A stretch of 64,000 nt of DNA from an uncultured Desulfobacterales bacterium (GCA_937915545.1 CALGIJ010000041.1:31633-95632), one strand, 5' to 3'. Counted from the first letter of the stretch, positions 25,340 to 35,156 are shown. The notes: a model not told the origin generated them from the sequence alone. Made by a program: numbers and translations.

Positions 25340-26291
25340 TGACGGCGAGCCTCCTCTCCATGTAGAAGACCAGTTGCGACAGGAGCGAGGTCACCAGCAG
25401 ATACATCGCCGCCACCAGCAGCCACACCTCGAAGGTGGCGAAGGTCGAGGTGATGATCTCACGCCCCGACTTGGTGAGGTCGGTGATGGCGATGACCGAC
25501 ACCAGGGACGAGTCCTTGATGAGGCTGATGAACTGACCCGACAGGGGGGGCAGGATGCGCTTGAAGGCCTGGGGGAGGACGATATCCCACATGGTCTGCA
25601 CGGCGGTCATGCCCAGCGACCTGGCCGCCTCGGTCTGCCCTTTGGAGATGGACTGGATTCCGGCGCGGACGATCTCGGCGACGTAGGCGCCGCAGAAGAG
25701 CGCCAGAGCGCCGACCCCGCAGACGTTACGGCTGAGGTTGAAGACGGTGCCGAGGAAGAAATAGGCGATGAAGATCTGCACCAGCAGGGGCGTGCCGCGG
25801 ATGCACTCGACGTAGAGCAGCGCCAGCCAGCGGGCAGTAAAATTCTTGGAAATACGGGCGAGCCCGGTGATCAAGCCGAGGATCAGCCCGAAGAAGCTGG
25901 AAACGGCGGAGAGCCACAGCGTCGTCCACAGGCCGAGGGTGAGCGGGCCGAGGTTCCACTGTGTGACGAAGCCAATTGTGTCACCGGCGAAGAGCTCGTC
26001 GCCCTTCTTGACCTTCAGCGAAGCGGTGTCGACGGTGAACTCCTTCTTGTCGCTCCCCGCACCGGCTACGGTGACCACCGTCTGCTCGCCCTTGTCGGTA
26101 ACCACCACCACCTCCGCGTCGAAGGGCACCTTCCTGGCATCCTCGTTGACATAGGCGAAGTATTGCGGCACCCGGTTCCAGCGCCATTGATAGTCGATTT
26201 TCTTTACCGCTCCCCAGGTGCCGGCGGCCACCCCGATGAGGATGACCGCCAGCAGCACCTTCCAGGGCCACGTGTTATCTGCGGCTTTCAA
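25332..26291 (-). CDS. polar amino-acid ABC importer permease with periplasmic insert
   Basis: A 319-aa inner-membrane permease of the HisM/GlnP family. The core (from about residue 115) has the usual five helices and the EAA loop, EAARSLGMTAVQTMWDIVLPQAF. It carries an N-terminal extension: one helix (about 10-28) followed by roughly 80 polar residues (WRWNRVPQYFAYVNEDARK onward) that would lie in the periplasm before the core begins. Typical GlnP proteins are about 220 aa. The insert may contact the binding protein. There is a 63-nt gap from the binding-protein gene. Confidence 0.88.
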
Positions 26292-26354
26292 ATGAACAGT
26301 CCTTGGTTCCGATTGTCGGTGAAAGCGCCGCTGACCCGTGGCGCCTGAAGTCCC

Positions 26355-27158
26355 TTACTGGATCTCTTTCAGCCAGGCGTCATCCTTGAACCATTTCTGG
26401 TAGATCTTGTCATAGACGCCGTCATACTTGACCTGCTGCATGAAGTTATTGAGCCAGTTGAGGAAATCGGGATCGCCGCGGCGAACGGCCCAGGCCAGGG
26501 GCTCCTTGGTGAAGGGTTCGCTGAGGTGGACGATCTTGCCGCCGCCCTTCTGATTGACGGCGATAGCGTTGAAGGGCAGGTCGTAGATGAAGGCGTCGAT
26601 CTTGCCGTTGACCAGCTCCATGACGCCTTCCTGCTCGGTCTCGTAGGAGATGTACTTGGCGTCGGGGATCATCTTCTTGGTGGCCTGCTCGCCGGTGGTG
26701 CCGAGCTTGGAGGCGATGGTGTACTTGGCGTTATTGAGGTCTTTATAGGACTTGACGGTGTCGGCGAGCTCCTTCTTGAGGAGGATCGACTGGCCGATGA
26801 GGATATAGGGCTCGGCGAAGTTGACGCTGAGGTTCCTCTCCTGGGTGAGGGTCATGCCGGACATGATGATGTCGAACTTCTCGGTGAGCAGGGCCGGGAT
26901 GATGCCGTCCCAGGCGGTGGACACCAGTTCCAGCTCGACCTTCATGGCCGCGGCCATGCGCTTGGCCATATCGACGTCGAAGCCGATGATCTCGCCTTTC
27001 TGGTTGGTCAGCTCGAAGGGCATGTAGCCGGGCTCCATGCCGACGCGCAGCTTGCCGCGCTTCTGGATCTCGGCCAGGGTGTCGGCAGCCAGGGCGGCGC
27101 CCACCGAGAAGCTGATCACGGCAAGGGCAACTACAAACAACAGCGACAGTCTTTTCAT
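26355..27158 (-). CDS. polar amino-acid ABC importer, periplasmic binding protein
   Basis: A 267-aa solute-binding family 3 protein. Signal peptide to about residue 24 (SVGAALAAD). The mature protein begins with GKLRVGMEPGYMPFELTNQ, then GFDVDMAKRMAAAM and FDIIMSGMTLTQERN, which place the amino-acid carboxylate/amine contacts. The C-terminus ends in YQKWFKDDAWL. The closest feel is to glutamine/general polar amino-acid binders; the substrate is not determined. AAGGAG precedes ATG 27158. First gene of the leftward operon. Confidence 0.9.
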   Translation of the reverse strand: MKRLSLLFVVALAVISFSVGAALAADTLAEIQKRGKLRVGMEPGYMPFELTNQKGEIIGFDVDMAKRMAAAMKVELELVSTAWDGIIPALLTEKFDIIMSGMTLTQERNLSVNFAEPYILIGQSILLKKELADTVKSYKDLNNAKYTIASKLGTTGEQATKKMIPDAKYISYETEQEGVMELVNGKIDAFIYDLPFNAIAVNQKGGGKIVHLSEPFTKEPLAWAVRRGDPDFLNWLNNFMQQVKYDGVYDKIYQKWFKDDAWLKEIQ

Positions 27159-27756
27159 CCTTCTCTCCTTAATGCGTTATGGTTGACAAAGCCGCCGCCT
27201 CCATGGCGGAAACCGCGGCCCCCCGATACTCGCAACTCACCGCCGGCATACCGGCACACCGTCGACGACCCTCGATGGTGCCCGGGGAAGCTTGTCGGGC
27301 GCCATCGACAACAGGCGGAAATCACGCAATTTTGTCGAGTTTCCGCCGGCTTCACGGCACTGGCGCCACGATCTCCCATTGGGTAACAGACTCCTTGCCA
27401 AAACTCAAGGAGAATCGTACCAACAGGCCGTCTTGGCAGCCAGCCCGGCCCTTCCGGCAGGGGACGGCGGACGACCTTCCCTCATCCCGGCGAAACGCCC
27501 CCGCGCCCCTCCCCCCTCAGCCCTCGCGGTCCGGCACCCGTCGCGGGGAGCCCTCCGCCTGCCAGGGAGCCTCCGCGAGCGCGGGACGGGGGCAATGCAG
27601 GCCTCATTGCCATAGCGCCGGCAAACGGGCAGCCCACGGACAGATGAGGACGCAAACAAAGGCTTGCATTTTTTGGCGCTAAGGCATAATGGACTCGAAA
27701 AGATCGGGCAACAATCCCCCGCCCCACCCTCTCATCTCCGCCATCAGGTCTGCCCC
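27159..27756. other. 598-nt divergent intergenic region
   Basis: This region separates the leftward amino-acid importer from the rightward kinase. I see no gene: the open frames here have Arg/Pro/Ser-rich shadow composition. The right end holds a promoter candidate (27664-27690). No convincing operator or RNA motif was found in the GC-rich middle. Confidence 0.5.
27664..27690 (+). promoter_or_regulatory. candidate promoter for the PfkB kinase
   Basis: TTGCAT (27664-27669) with CATAAT (27685-27690) at a short 15-nt spacing, or TAATGG at 17 nt. The -35 and its T-rich downstream flank resemble the promoter at 2982-3010. Confidence 0.35.
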
Positions 27757-28677
27757 ATGAAAACGATCATCGTCTCCGGCTCCCTTGCCTACGACCGCAT
27801 CATGAACTTTTCCGAGCGCTTCTCCGACCATATCCTGCCGGACAAGATCCACACCCTCAACGTCTGCTTCCAGGTCAACGGGGTCACCGAGAACTACGGC
27901 GGCACCGCCGGCAACATCGCCTACGCCCTCAGGCTGATGGGCGCCGCGCCGCTGGTCTCGGCGACCATCGGCAACGATCACCACAAGTACTTCCAATGGC
28001 TCGACCACCACGGTATCGAGCGCAGCGGCATCCGCATCATCGACGACGAGCTCACCGCCGGGGCCTATATCACCACCGATACCGCCAACAACCAGATCAC
28101 CGGCTTCAACCCCGGCGCGATGAAGCACTCCTCCCGGCTCGAGCTGAGCCGCTTCGATCCCGCCAACACCCTGCTGCTGGTCTCGCCGGGCAATCTCGAC
28201 GACATGATCGACTACCCGCGCCAGGCGGCGCGCCTCGGCATCGACTATGTCTTCGACCCCGGCCAGGCATTGCCGATGCTCAAGGCCGAAGATCTCCTGG
28301 AGACCATCGGCAAGGCCCTCCTGCTCATCGTCAACGACTATGAGTTCAACCTCATCCAGGACAAGACCGGCCTTGACGAGGCCGGCCTCCTCGCCCTGGC
28401 GCGAACCACCATCGTCACCCTCGGCGGCGAGGGCTCGCGCATCCATGGCCCGCAAGGGGTGGTCGCCATCCCCGCCTTCACCGCGCGCCGGGTGGTCGAC
28501 CCCACCGGCGCCGGCGACGCCTACCGCGGCGGCCTGCTCAGCGCCCTGGTGCAGGGGTTCGACCTGCCCAGCGCCGCCCTGCGCGGCAGCGCCTGCGCCT
28601 CCTTTGCCGTGGAGTGCAACGGCACCCAGGTCTACAGCTTCACCAAAGAAGAGTTCGAAGATCGCCTGGGGCGCTGA
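27757..28677 (+). CDS. PfkB-family kinase (adenosine-kinase-like)
   Basis: A 306-aa ribokinase-superfamily sugar or nucleoside kinase. N-terminal strand VSGSLAYDRIMNF and ENYGGTAGNIAYALRLMG form the first PfkB signature (about residues 35-55). The second signature VDPTGAGDAYRGG (about 247-259) holds the catalytic aspartate and anion hole. Proteins of this look are often labelled adenosine kinase in databases; substrate specificity is not evident here. ATG 27757 has no strong ribosome site; upstream in-frame residues do not look like protein. Confidence 0.85.
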   Translation: MKTIIVSGSLAYDRIMNFSERFSDHILPDKIHTLNVCFQVNGVTENYGGTAGNIAYALRLMGAAPLVSATIGNDHHKYFQWLDHHGIERSGIRIIDDELTAGAYITTDTANNQITGFNPGAMKHSSRLELSRFDPANTLLLVSPGNLDDMIDYPRQAARLGIDYVFDPGQALPMLKAEDLLETIGKALLLIVNDYEFNLIQDKTGLDEAGLLALARTTIVTLGGEGSRIHGPQGVVAIPAFTARRVVDPTGAGDAYRGGLLSALVQGFDLPSAALRGSACASFAVECNGTQVYSFTKEEFEDRLGR

Positions 28678-28815
28678 GCCCCGGGCCTGGGGAGGAGGTC
28701 TCGCCGCTGGCGCCGACCTCCCCCGCGATAGACGATAGACAGCGACAACCCGGCCCGACCATCCGGCCACCCGCTCCGGCCCCGGCCACCCCTTCTCCCT
28801 CCTGCGAGGCACCCC

Positions 28816-29934
28816 ATGAAACGACTGGCCCTGCTCCTGCTGACCATTCTCCTCTTTTGCCAACCGGCCTGGGCGGCGCGTGCCAAAGTCGCCTCCATGG
28901 CCAAGGACCCTTACGTCTCCGCCCTGGTGCTCGACGCCGACAGCGGCAAGGTGCTCTTCGCCGAGCAGGCCGAGACCACCGTCTACCCGGCCTCGGTGCT
29001 CAAGCTGATGAACCTGCTGGTCATCCTCAAGGAAATCGAGCAGGGCAGGGTCAGTCTCGCCGACATGGTGCAGGTGACCCCGGAAGCGGCCAAAACCGGC
29101 GGCTCCCAGGTCTATCTCGACTCCAAGGAGCAGTTTCCCCTCGAGGAACTGCTTTACGCCCTGACGGTGCAGTCGGCCAACGACGCCGCCGTCGCCCTGG
29201 CCACCCATATCGCCGGCTCCAAGGAGGGCTTCGTGGCTTTGATGAACAAGCAGGCGGCCGAGCTGGGCATGAAGTCGACCCGCTTTCACTCGGTGCACGG
29301 CCTGCCCCCGGGGGAAGGTCAGAAGCCGGACGAAACAACAGCCGCCGACCTCGCCCTGCTCTGCCGCGAGCTGGCCAAACGGCCCGACACCTTCAAATAC
29401 ACAGGCATCAAGGAACGCCCGTTCCGCGACAACACCTTCATCATGCGCAACCATAACCACCTCATCGGCGAGGTCGACGGGGTCGACGGCTTCAAGACCG
29501 GCTACTACCAGGCGGCCGGCTTCTCCATCGCCACCACCGCCAAGCGGGGCGGAGTGCGCATCATCGCTATCGTCATGGGTAGTAAGGACCGCAAGGTGCG
29601 CGACGCCAAGGCCAGGGAACTGCTCGCCAAGGGCTTCACCATGGTGCCGCCCAAGGCGGTTCCGCCGCCGGCTGCGGTCAAAGCGGCCGCCCCCGGCAAA
29701 GCACCAGGCGCGATGGTCAGTGGAGCGGCGGCAACCGGCAAGCCTGCCGCAGCCACCGCCCCGGCGGGCGGAGCAGCCAGAGAGGAGGCCGACGCAGAAG
29801 CGGCGGCAGAAGCGGCGGCGGACTCTGCCCCCGCCCGGGACTGGGCGATGTTTTTATGGGGCTTGCTGCTCGGTATGGTGGTCATGGCAGTGCCGGCATA
29901 CCTGCTCCTGCGGCGGCGCGGCAGGGACCGCTGA
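28816..29934 (+). CDS. dacA: D-alanyl-D-alanine carboxypeptidase (PBP5/6 family)
   Basis: A 372-aa serine-type D,D-carboxypeptidase that trims peptidoglycan stem peptides in the periplasm. Signal peptide residues 1-20. Catalytic motifs are complete: SVLK (S60-K63), SAN (S120-N122) and KTG (K227-G229). The peptidase S11 domain ends near residue 275. It is followed by an unusually long Ala/Pro/Glu-rich linker (about 277-340) and a C-terminal transmembrane helix (about 344-362) with an RRRGRDR tail, which replaces the amphipathic anchor of E. coli PBP5. It is downstream of the kinase by 138 nt and converges with DUF2293, 9 nt away. Confidence 0.92.
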   Translation: MKRLALLLLTILLFCQPAWAARAKVASMAKDPYVSALVLDADSGKVLFAEQAETTVYPASVLKLMNLLVILKEIEQGRVSLADMVQVTPEAAKTGGSQVYLDSKEQFPLEELLYALTVQSANDAAVALATHIAGSKEGFVALMNKQAAELGMKSTRFHSVHGLPPGEGQKPDETTAADLALLCRELAKRPDTFKYTGIKERPFRDNTFIMRNHNHLIGEVDGVDGFKTGYYQAAGFSIATTAKRGGVRIIAIVMGSKDRKVRDAKARELLAKGFTMVPPKAVPPPAAVKAAAPGKAPGAMVSGAAATGKPAAATAPAGGAAREEADAEAAAEAAADSAPARDWAMFLWGLLLGMVVMAVPAYLLLRRRGRDR

Positions 29935-29943
29935 CCTTGGCGG

Positions 29944-30627
29944 CTAGGCGCCGTTCTCGCCGAGGGCTCTGCTCAGGGGACAGTCGGCGGGGATCTCCGC
30001 ACCCTGGCGATAGCCTTCGAGCAGGCGCAGCGATCCGGCCGCCAGTTCGCGGCGCACCTCGCGCCGTCGCCCCTTGACGCGGGCGATGGTCATGCGGTCG
30101 TAGGCGGTGGTCTCATGGCGCAGCCAGGCAATGGTTGCGGCGCGGGCCCGCTCCTCCACCGGAATCCTCGCCGTCCGCGCGACGGTGCCGCTGCCCACCG
30201 GGGTGGCCAGCTCGGTCACCCGCCGCGCCAGCTCGGCGGCGAGCCCCTGGTGGCGCGGGTGAAAATCGAGAAAACGCAGTACCTGCTGGCGGAACTCCTC
30301 TCTGTACTTCTCTTCCCTCCTCTGTCGCGACGCCTCGGCCCGGGCCCGCCCCTCCTCGTAGCCCGGAGCCGCGCGCCGCGCCGCCAGCTCGCGGCGGGCG
30401 CACTCGATGCTCGCCCCGTCCGCCCAGATGCCGCGGGACATCAATCGCCGGCCGACCTTGACCTGCACCAGCCATACCGGCCCCTTGGCCTTGACCAGTT
30501 TGGTGAGCGGGGCATCGCCCGGCGGCAACAGCCGCCAGTGCGACGGCGGGCGCAGCAGCTCGCCGCTGGCGGTGCGCACGGTGTCGGGGGTCGGTCCGGG
30601 GGAGACCGTTCGGGAAGTGTCTGGCAT
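29944..30627 (-). CDS. DUF2293 domain protein
   Basis: A 227-aa soluble, very basic protein. The middle (about 85-130) is a highly charged helix (RRAAPGYEEGRARAEAS onward). The C-terminal part (about 140-215) has RIPVEERARAATIAWLRHETTAYD followed by RVKGRRREVRREL, which I recognise as the DUF2293 pattern. The function of that domain is unknown. ATG 30627 has no clear ribosome site. The 212 nt upstream to the transketolase stop hold nothing I can identify. Confidence 0.7.
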   Translation of the reverse strand: MPDTSRTVSPGPTPDTVRTASGELLRPPSHWRLLPPGDAPLTKLVKAKGPVWLVQVKVGRRLMSRGIWADGASIECARRELAARRAAPGYEEGRARAEASRQRREEKYREEFRQQVLRFLDFHPRHQGLAAELARRVTELATPVGSGTVARTARIPVEERARAATIAWLRHETTAYDRMTIARVKGRRREVRRELAAGSLRLLEGYRQGAEIPADCPLSRALGENGA

Positions 30628-30839
30628 GGTAAAGAGGCGTGGTGAGGGTTTTCGGCAGGTCTGCCGGCGAAGGCGCGCGGGGGCGCCAACACCGGTGGTG
30701 GGCATGCCAGCCCCTGGTGAGCAGGTCGGGCGGGGCTGACCGCTGGCTGAGTTGTGCCGTGAGCTTACGAGAAGAGGGACAGGTGGCCCCGGCTGGCCTG
30801 ATGGCCCGGCCGGGACCGCCCATCAGGAAACGAGGACTC

Positions 30840-32726
30840 TCAGGTCAGCGAGAGAATGCGGTCGATAATGTTTTCCACCTCGAGCCCCTGATTCGGCAGT
30901 TGCTCGGCGATGCCGCCGCGGCCGATTCTGGCGGTGCCAAGACAGGCATAGCGGGGGTGGAGGCCGCGTTCAAGCAGCCAGCCGCCGTAGCGCGCGCCAA
31001 GGCCGGTCTTGACGTTCTGGCTCTCCACCACCAGCACGAAGGGGCTGGGCCCGACCATGGCCAGGCTCTCCTCATCGATGACGTTGAGGGTCGGCTTGTT
31101 GATCAGCCCCACTTCGAGCCCCTGGCGCCGCAGCTGCATGACGGCGTCGAGACAGCGGTAGGTCATCTCACCATAGCTGACCACCCAGCCGTCGGCCCCC
31201 TGGCGGACGATCTCGTCCCTGCCCGGGGTGAAGACATAGGAACCGCCGTAGAGCTTCTCGCCGCCCTCATCGAGGAGGCAGGGGGTGGCGGAGCGGGTCG
31301 AGAAGAGGAAGCGCAGCCCCGGCTCGAAGAATACCGCCTTGAGCATCGCCCTCAGCTGCAATACGTCGGCGGGGAAGTAGAGCCGGGTGCGGTCGCCCTC
31401 GGCGACAGCGTTGTCGGCGAAGAAGTTGTTGATGCCGAAGTGGCAGGTATTGTCGGCCATGTCGTCGATGCCGGCGTGGGAGAAGTGGGCGAGGACGTTG
31501 GCGTTGTTGAGGCGGGCCATGGTGATCTCCGAGACCACCATCTCGAGAAAGGCCGAGAAGGTGCCGAAGATGCCCTGGCGACCCGGCTCGGAGCCGAAAC
31601 CGGCGGCCACCGAGTAGTTGTTGCGCTCCATGATGCCGCCATGGACGTAGAGCTGCGGGAACTTCTTGCGGATATGGTGCAGGCCGCAGGAGCCTTCGAG
31701 GTCGGAGTCGACCACCAGCACCTTCTCCTCCGGCCGATCCATGGTGTCGAGCAGCTCGCACACCACCTTGCCGAAGTCGTCGCGGACCTTGCCGGTCTCG
31801 CGGCTGCTGCCGAGATAGGTGCGGGAGTCCTTGGCCGCGGCCTGGTTCTCGAGCATCGCCACCGCCTCGGTCAGGCCGCGCTGGCGCAGATAGGCGATGG
31901 CCAGGTCGACGGCGATGACGTCATGCCCCTTGGGCGAGCCCTCGATGCCGGGAACGCCTACCGCCATCGGGCGCTTGTTGACCACCGCCACCGGCCCGGA
32001 AGCAAGCAAGGCCTGGCGGATGCGGCCATAGAGGCCCTGGAGGTCCTCGCCGTCGCCGACGCTGACCGTCAGGCCCTGCCCGGCCAGGGTGCGGGCGACA
32101 TCGAAACCCTGCATATAGGTGCTGGGGTGGCCGGAGATGGTGACGTCGTTGTCGTCGATGAACAGCTTGACCGACAGTCCGCGGGCCACGGCATAGCGGG
32201 CCGCCTCGGCGTTGTCGCCTTCCATCTGCGAGCCGTCGCTGCCGAACATCACCACCGTCTTGGCGCGGTCGGCCTCGGCGACGCCGTTGACATAGCTCCA
32301 CAGGTGGCCGAGGCGGCCGGAGGAGAAGAACACCCCGTGCCGCTCGTCGCGCTCGGGGTGGCCGTAGAGGCCATGGCCGAACTCACGATAGTGCAGCAGC
32401 CACTCCGCCGGCTGGTAGCCGTTGAGCACCGCCATGGCGTACTGGATGGCGACGCGATGGCCGGCCTCGTCGAAGTGCACCGGGTGCACCGTGCCGGTGC
32501 CTTTCATGAAGCCATCGACGATGAGCACCTCGGGGACGATGTCGTAGGCGCCGCCGGTGTGCCCGCCGAGCCCCTTGACGTTGGCCAGGGCGGTAAAGAA
32601 GACCAGGCTGTCGCGCACCAGGCGGACGTTGTCGGCGAGCAGGCGCAGCCGCTCCTCGCTCAGCTTCTCCTCGTCGAGGACGAAAGCCAGAGGCACATAT
32701 TTCTTCAAATCTATCGGAAAAACCAT
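30840..32726 (-). CDS. transketolase-family thiamine-diphosphate enzyme
   Basis: A 628-aa TPP enzyme with transketolase domain order. The N-terminal TPP domain has KGLGGHTGGAYDIVPEV (about residues 50-66) and the GSDGSQMEGDNAEAARYA motif (about 162-179) running to DDNDVTISGHP. The pyrimidine-binding domain (about 345-500) has the conserved glutamate in GIMERNNYSVAAGFG. A transketolase C-terminal domain follows. It differs from E. coli TktA in its substrate-loop sequences, and the GGHTGG segment recalls homodimeric pyruvate dehydrogenase E1. Transketolase is the most likely role (pentose phosphate pathway), but another 2-oxo acid or ketose substrate is possible. GGGAGG precedes the ATG. Confidence 0.75.
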   Translation of the reverse strand: MVFPIDLKKYVPLAFVLDEEKLSEERLRLLADNVRLVRDSLVFFTALANVKGLGGHTGGAYDIVPEVLIVDGFMKGTGTVHPVHFDEAGHRVAIQYAMAVLNGYQPAEWLLHYREFGHGLYGHPERDERHGVFFSSGRLGHLWSYVNGVAEADRAKTVVMFGSDGSQMEGDNAEAARYAVARGLSVKLFIDDNDVTISGHPSTYMQGFDVARTLAGQGLTVSVGDGEDLQGLYGRIRQALLASGPVAVVNKRPMAVGVPGIEGSPKGHDVIAVDLAIAYLRQRGLTEAVAMLENQAAAKDSRTYLGSSRETGKVRDDFGKVVCELLDTMDRPEEKVLVVDSDLEGSCGLHHIRKKFPQLYVHGGIMERNNYSVAAGFGSEPGRQGIFGTFSAFLEMVVSEITMARLNNANVLAHFSHAGIDDMADNTCHFGINNFFADNAVAEGDRTRLYFPADVLQLRAMLKAVFFEPGLRFLFSTRSATPCLLDEGGEKLYGGSYVFTPGRDEIVRQGADGWVVSYGEMTYRCLDAVMQLRRQGLEVGLINKPTLNVIDEESLAMVGPSPFVLVVESQNVKTGLGARYGGWLLERGLHPRYACLGTARIGRGGIAEQLPNQGLEVENIIDRILSLT

Positions 32727-32865
32727 CTCAACCTCCCAACGGTCAGAGTCCGTTCATGGAAAAACCCGCCGGCCGCGTCGGATACCCCGGGCGGCCGGCC
32801 TCTATGGCGGCGGCGCGCCGCTTCGGGCGTGCCGCCAAAAAATGACAGGAAAAGGCAGGCCGCCC

Positions 32866-33492
32866 CTACTTGGTGCCGAAAATCTTGTCCCCGGCGTCAC
32901 CCAGCCCGGGGATGATGTAGCCGACCTCGTTGAGCCCCTCATCCACCGCGGCGACATAGATGTCGACGTCGGGGTGGGCCTCGGTGACTTTCTTGATGCC
33001 CTCCGGGGCGGCCACCAGGAACAGCCCCTTGATCGTCTGGCAGCCGGCCTTCTTCAGGGTGTCGATGGTCGCCAGCAGGGTGCCGCCGGTGGCCAGCATG
33101 GGGTCGAGGATCAGCGCCACCCGCTCGGTGATGTCCTTGGCGGTCTTGACATAGTATTCCACCGGGAGCAGCGTCTCCTCGTTGCGGTAGTAGCCGACGA
33201 CGCTCACCTTGGCCGAGGGGATGAGGTCGATGACCCCGTTCATCATGCCAAGACCGGCACGGAGGATGGGGACGATGGTGATCTTCTTGCCCTTGAGCTC
33301 GTCGACCTCCACCGGGCCGGCCCAGCCCCGGACGATCTTCTTCTGGGTCGGCAGATCTTTGGCGGCCTCGTAAGTGAGCAGGCGGGCCACCTCCGAGGCG
33401 AGGTCGCGAAAATCCTTGGTGGAGATGTCGTGCCGCCGCATGAGCCCGAGCTTGTGTTTGATCAGGGGGTGGTTCGCCACATGTACGGCCAT
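32866..33492 (-). CDS. upp: uracil phosphoribosyltransferase
   Basis: A 208-aa pyrimidine-salvage enzyme making UMP from uracil and PRPP. The start MAVHVANHPLIKHKLGLMR is typical, followed by VPILRAGLGMMNGV, the PRPP loop LILDPMLATGGTLLATID and the C-terminal uracil loop YIIPGLGDAGDKIFGT. Size is standard. GAGGAGAAG lies just before ATG 33492. Transketolase is 139 nt downstream; a 9-bp GC inverted repeat near 32770-32801 lies between them but has no T-run. Confidence 0.93.
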   Translation of the reverse strand: MAVHVANHPLIKHKLGLMRRHDISTKDFRDLASEVARLLTYEAAKDLPTQKKIVRGWAGPVEVDELKGKKITIVPILRAGLGMMNGVIDLIPSAKVSVVGYYRNEETLLPVEYYVKTAKDITERVALILDPMLATGGTLLATIDTLKKAGCQTIKGLFLVAAPEGIKKVTEAHPDVDIYVAAVDEGLNEVGYIIPGLGDAGDKIFGTK

Positions 33493-33900
33493 TCTCTTCT
33501 CCTCACAGGTCGTTGTCCGTTGTCCGCCGGGCCGGCTCGACATGCCGCCGCGGCCGTGCGTCATATGCCGCTATTTCGCTGCAATGCCGTCATTTCGGCC
33601 TCTTCCGCGAAGAGGCCGGGAGACCCTGTTTTAAAAAAAAATGGCGAAAAAAGCTAGGGAATAAAGAGCCGTCGCTGGCGGCACGGACGCCGCCGGCAGA
33701 AAGGGGCCTCCGCTTCACCGGGAGGCGCCGCGACAATGCCCCGGCATCCGGCGCCACCGCCTGGATCGGCGGAAAAGTGTCTGCCTTCCTTGCCTTGGCG
33801 AAGCTTCCTGTGCTAGCATTGAGGCAAGGAGTGGACGCCAGACACGGCCCCCGGGCCGGACGACAGACCGCCGCTGTTGCAACGCCAGCAAGGAGGAACG
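33493..33900. other. divergent intergenic region, upp / CBS gene, with a 10-bp hairpin
   Basis: 408 nt. A perfect 10-bp stem with a 3-nt CGC loop lies at 33596-33618, followed 12-25 nt later by an A/T-rich run (33629-33655). On the minus strand that run precedes the hairpin, so the hairpin would fall in the upp leader. This could be an attenuator or merely promoter-adjacent structure. Confidence 0.45.
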
Positions 33901-34371
33901 ATGAAGGTCAAGGACATCATGGAACCGATCAAGAACTGGCTGACCCCGGAGATGACCCTGCGCCAGGCCATCGGGGTGATGAATCGCACCAAGCGCGGCC
34001 ATGGCCTGGCGGTCAACGGCATCGTCGTCCTCGACCAGGGGATGAATCTCGTCGGCATCGTCTCGACCAAGGACATCCTCCAGGTCATCATCCCCTCGCA
34101 CATGTTCTTCGAAGAACACCATGCCAATATCGACTGGCAGGAGCTGCGCCAGGAAAAGTCGCGCATCGCCGAGCTGACCACGGTGGAGGAGGTGATGAGC
34201 GACGACGTGCGCGTCATCGCCGCCGAGGAGACCCTGCTGCGTTGCGCCGACCTGCTGCTCACCGAGCGCATCCGCCGCCTGCCGGTGGTGCGCAGCGACG
34301 GCAAGGTGGTGGGCATCGTCTACCTGCGCGATGTCTACAACGCCCTCACCAAGCTGTTGATCGACAGCTGA
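33901..34371 (+). CDS. two-CBS-domain protein
   Basis: A 156-aa protein made almost entirely of two CBS domains: KVKDIMEPIKNWLTPEMTLRQAI with VVLDQGMNLVGIVSTKDIL, and VEEVMSDDVRVIAAEETLLRCADL with RRLPVVRSDGKVVGIVYLRDV. CBS pairs bind adenine nucleotides and act as sensors; no effector domain is attached. AAGGAGGAA lies 3-9 nt before ATG 33901. It converges with the cupin gene, 13 nt away. The target is unknown. Confidence 0.88.
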   Translation: MKVKDIMEPIKNWLTPEMTLRQAIGVMNRTKRGHGLAVNGIVVLDQGMNLVGIVSTKDILQVIIPSHMFFEEHHANIDWQELRQEKSRIAELTTVEEVMSDDVRVIAAEETLLRCADLLLTERIRRLPVVRSDGKVVGIVYLRDVYNALTKLLIDS

Positions 34372-34384
34372 GCGCCGCCCCTTC

Positions 34385-34720
34385 TCAACCGGCGGCAGGT
34401 GGCAGGTAGTCCTCGCGCAGCGGGGAAAAAACCTCTATGGCCACGGCGTCCTCGTGGATCTCCGCGCCATGGCTCAGATCGGCGGCGATGCACCAGCTGT
34501 CGCCGGGAGCAAGCTGGCGGGCCTCGTCACCGACAGTCAGCGTCATCCGTCCGCTCACCAGGTAGCCGGTCTGCTCGTAGGGGTGGCTGTGAAAGGGCAG
34601 CAAGGCGCCCTTGGCGAGGCGGAACTCGACCATCAGGGTCTTCTCCCCATAGACCAGGGTCTTGCGCTCTATCCCCGGTAGCGCCGTGATATAGCCGTCC
34701 TCGTCGTGTCGTGCGAACAT
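34385..34720 (-). CDS. single-domain cupin protein
   Basis: A 111-aa cupin with metal-ligand motifs FHSHPYEQTGYLVSGRM (His, His, Glu) and DSWCIAADLSHGAEI (His), the pattern of small cupin-2 proteins. Function unknown; such proteins bind a metal and a small ligand. The start at 34720 has GGGA about 7 nt upstream and matches the usual MF-R-H opening. An ATG at 34741 overlaps the upstream stop as ATGA and would add 7 residues. It is likely co-transcribed with the DUF2784 gene. Confidence 0.82.
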   Translation of the reverse strand: MFARHDEDGYITALPGIERKTLVYGEKTLMVEFRLAKGALLPFHSHPYEQTGYLVSGRMTLTVGDEARQLAPGDSWCIAADLSHGAEIHEDAVAIEVFSPLREDYLPPAAG

Positions 34721-34737
34721 ATCCCGTCCCTCTTCCT

Positions 34738-35142
34738 TCATGACGACCGCCGCCCTGCGGCCGTCGTTGGTCTGTGCCGTGCTCTCGTCAGGCGGTAGAG
34801 CACGACAGCATACACCACCAGGTTGATCGCCGCCACCGCCAAGCCGAGGACGACCTGGATCTCCGCGGTCAGGCCGGGCGGGTAGATCAGCGGCAGCAGG
34901 TAGTGGCCGATGAAAGTGCCGTCGTAGCCCGTCTCGCCGGCAAGCTGGCGCAGCCGGTTCTCCAGAGGAGTGAGGGGGCAGATCGCCCCCGAGAACTCGA
35001 TAAAGACCGCCCAACACAGCGCCGGCACATGGAGGAGGAGCACGCCACGATGGCGCAGCACCAGAAAGCCGCCAAGAACGGCAAAGAGGATGAAGGCGAG
35101 GTGGCAGACCAGCACCGCATCGCCTAAAATGCCATAGATCAC
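34738..35142 (-). CDS. DUF2784 family membrane protein
   Basis: A 134-aa inner-membrane protein with three to four helices and the family pattern LVCHLAFILFAVLGGFLVLRHR, then FSGAICPLTPLENRLRQLAG, then GHYLLPLIYP. DUF2784 has no established role. It lies directly upstream of the cupin gene and downstream of a strong terminator, so it begins its own transcript. Confidence 0.85.
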   Translation of the reverse strand: MIYGILGDAVLVCHLAFILFAVLGGFLVLRHRGVLLLHVPALCWAVFIEFSGAICPLTPLENRLRQLAGETGYDGTFIGHYLLPLIYPPGLTAEIQVVLGLAVAAINLVVYAVVLYRLTRARHRPTTAAGRRSS

Positions 35143-35156
35143 CGATTCCCTCCCCC

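Noticed and set aside
30639..32915. A 758-codon plus-strand frame opposite transketolase
   Set aside because: Antisense shadow; the opposite strand has clear TPP motifs and a good ribosome site.
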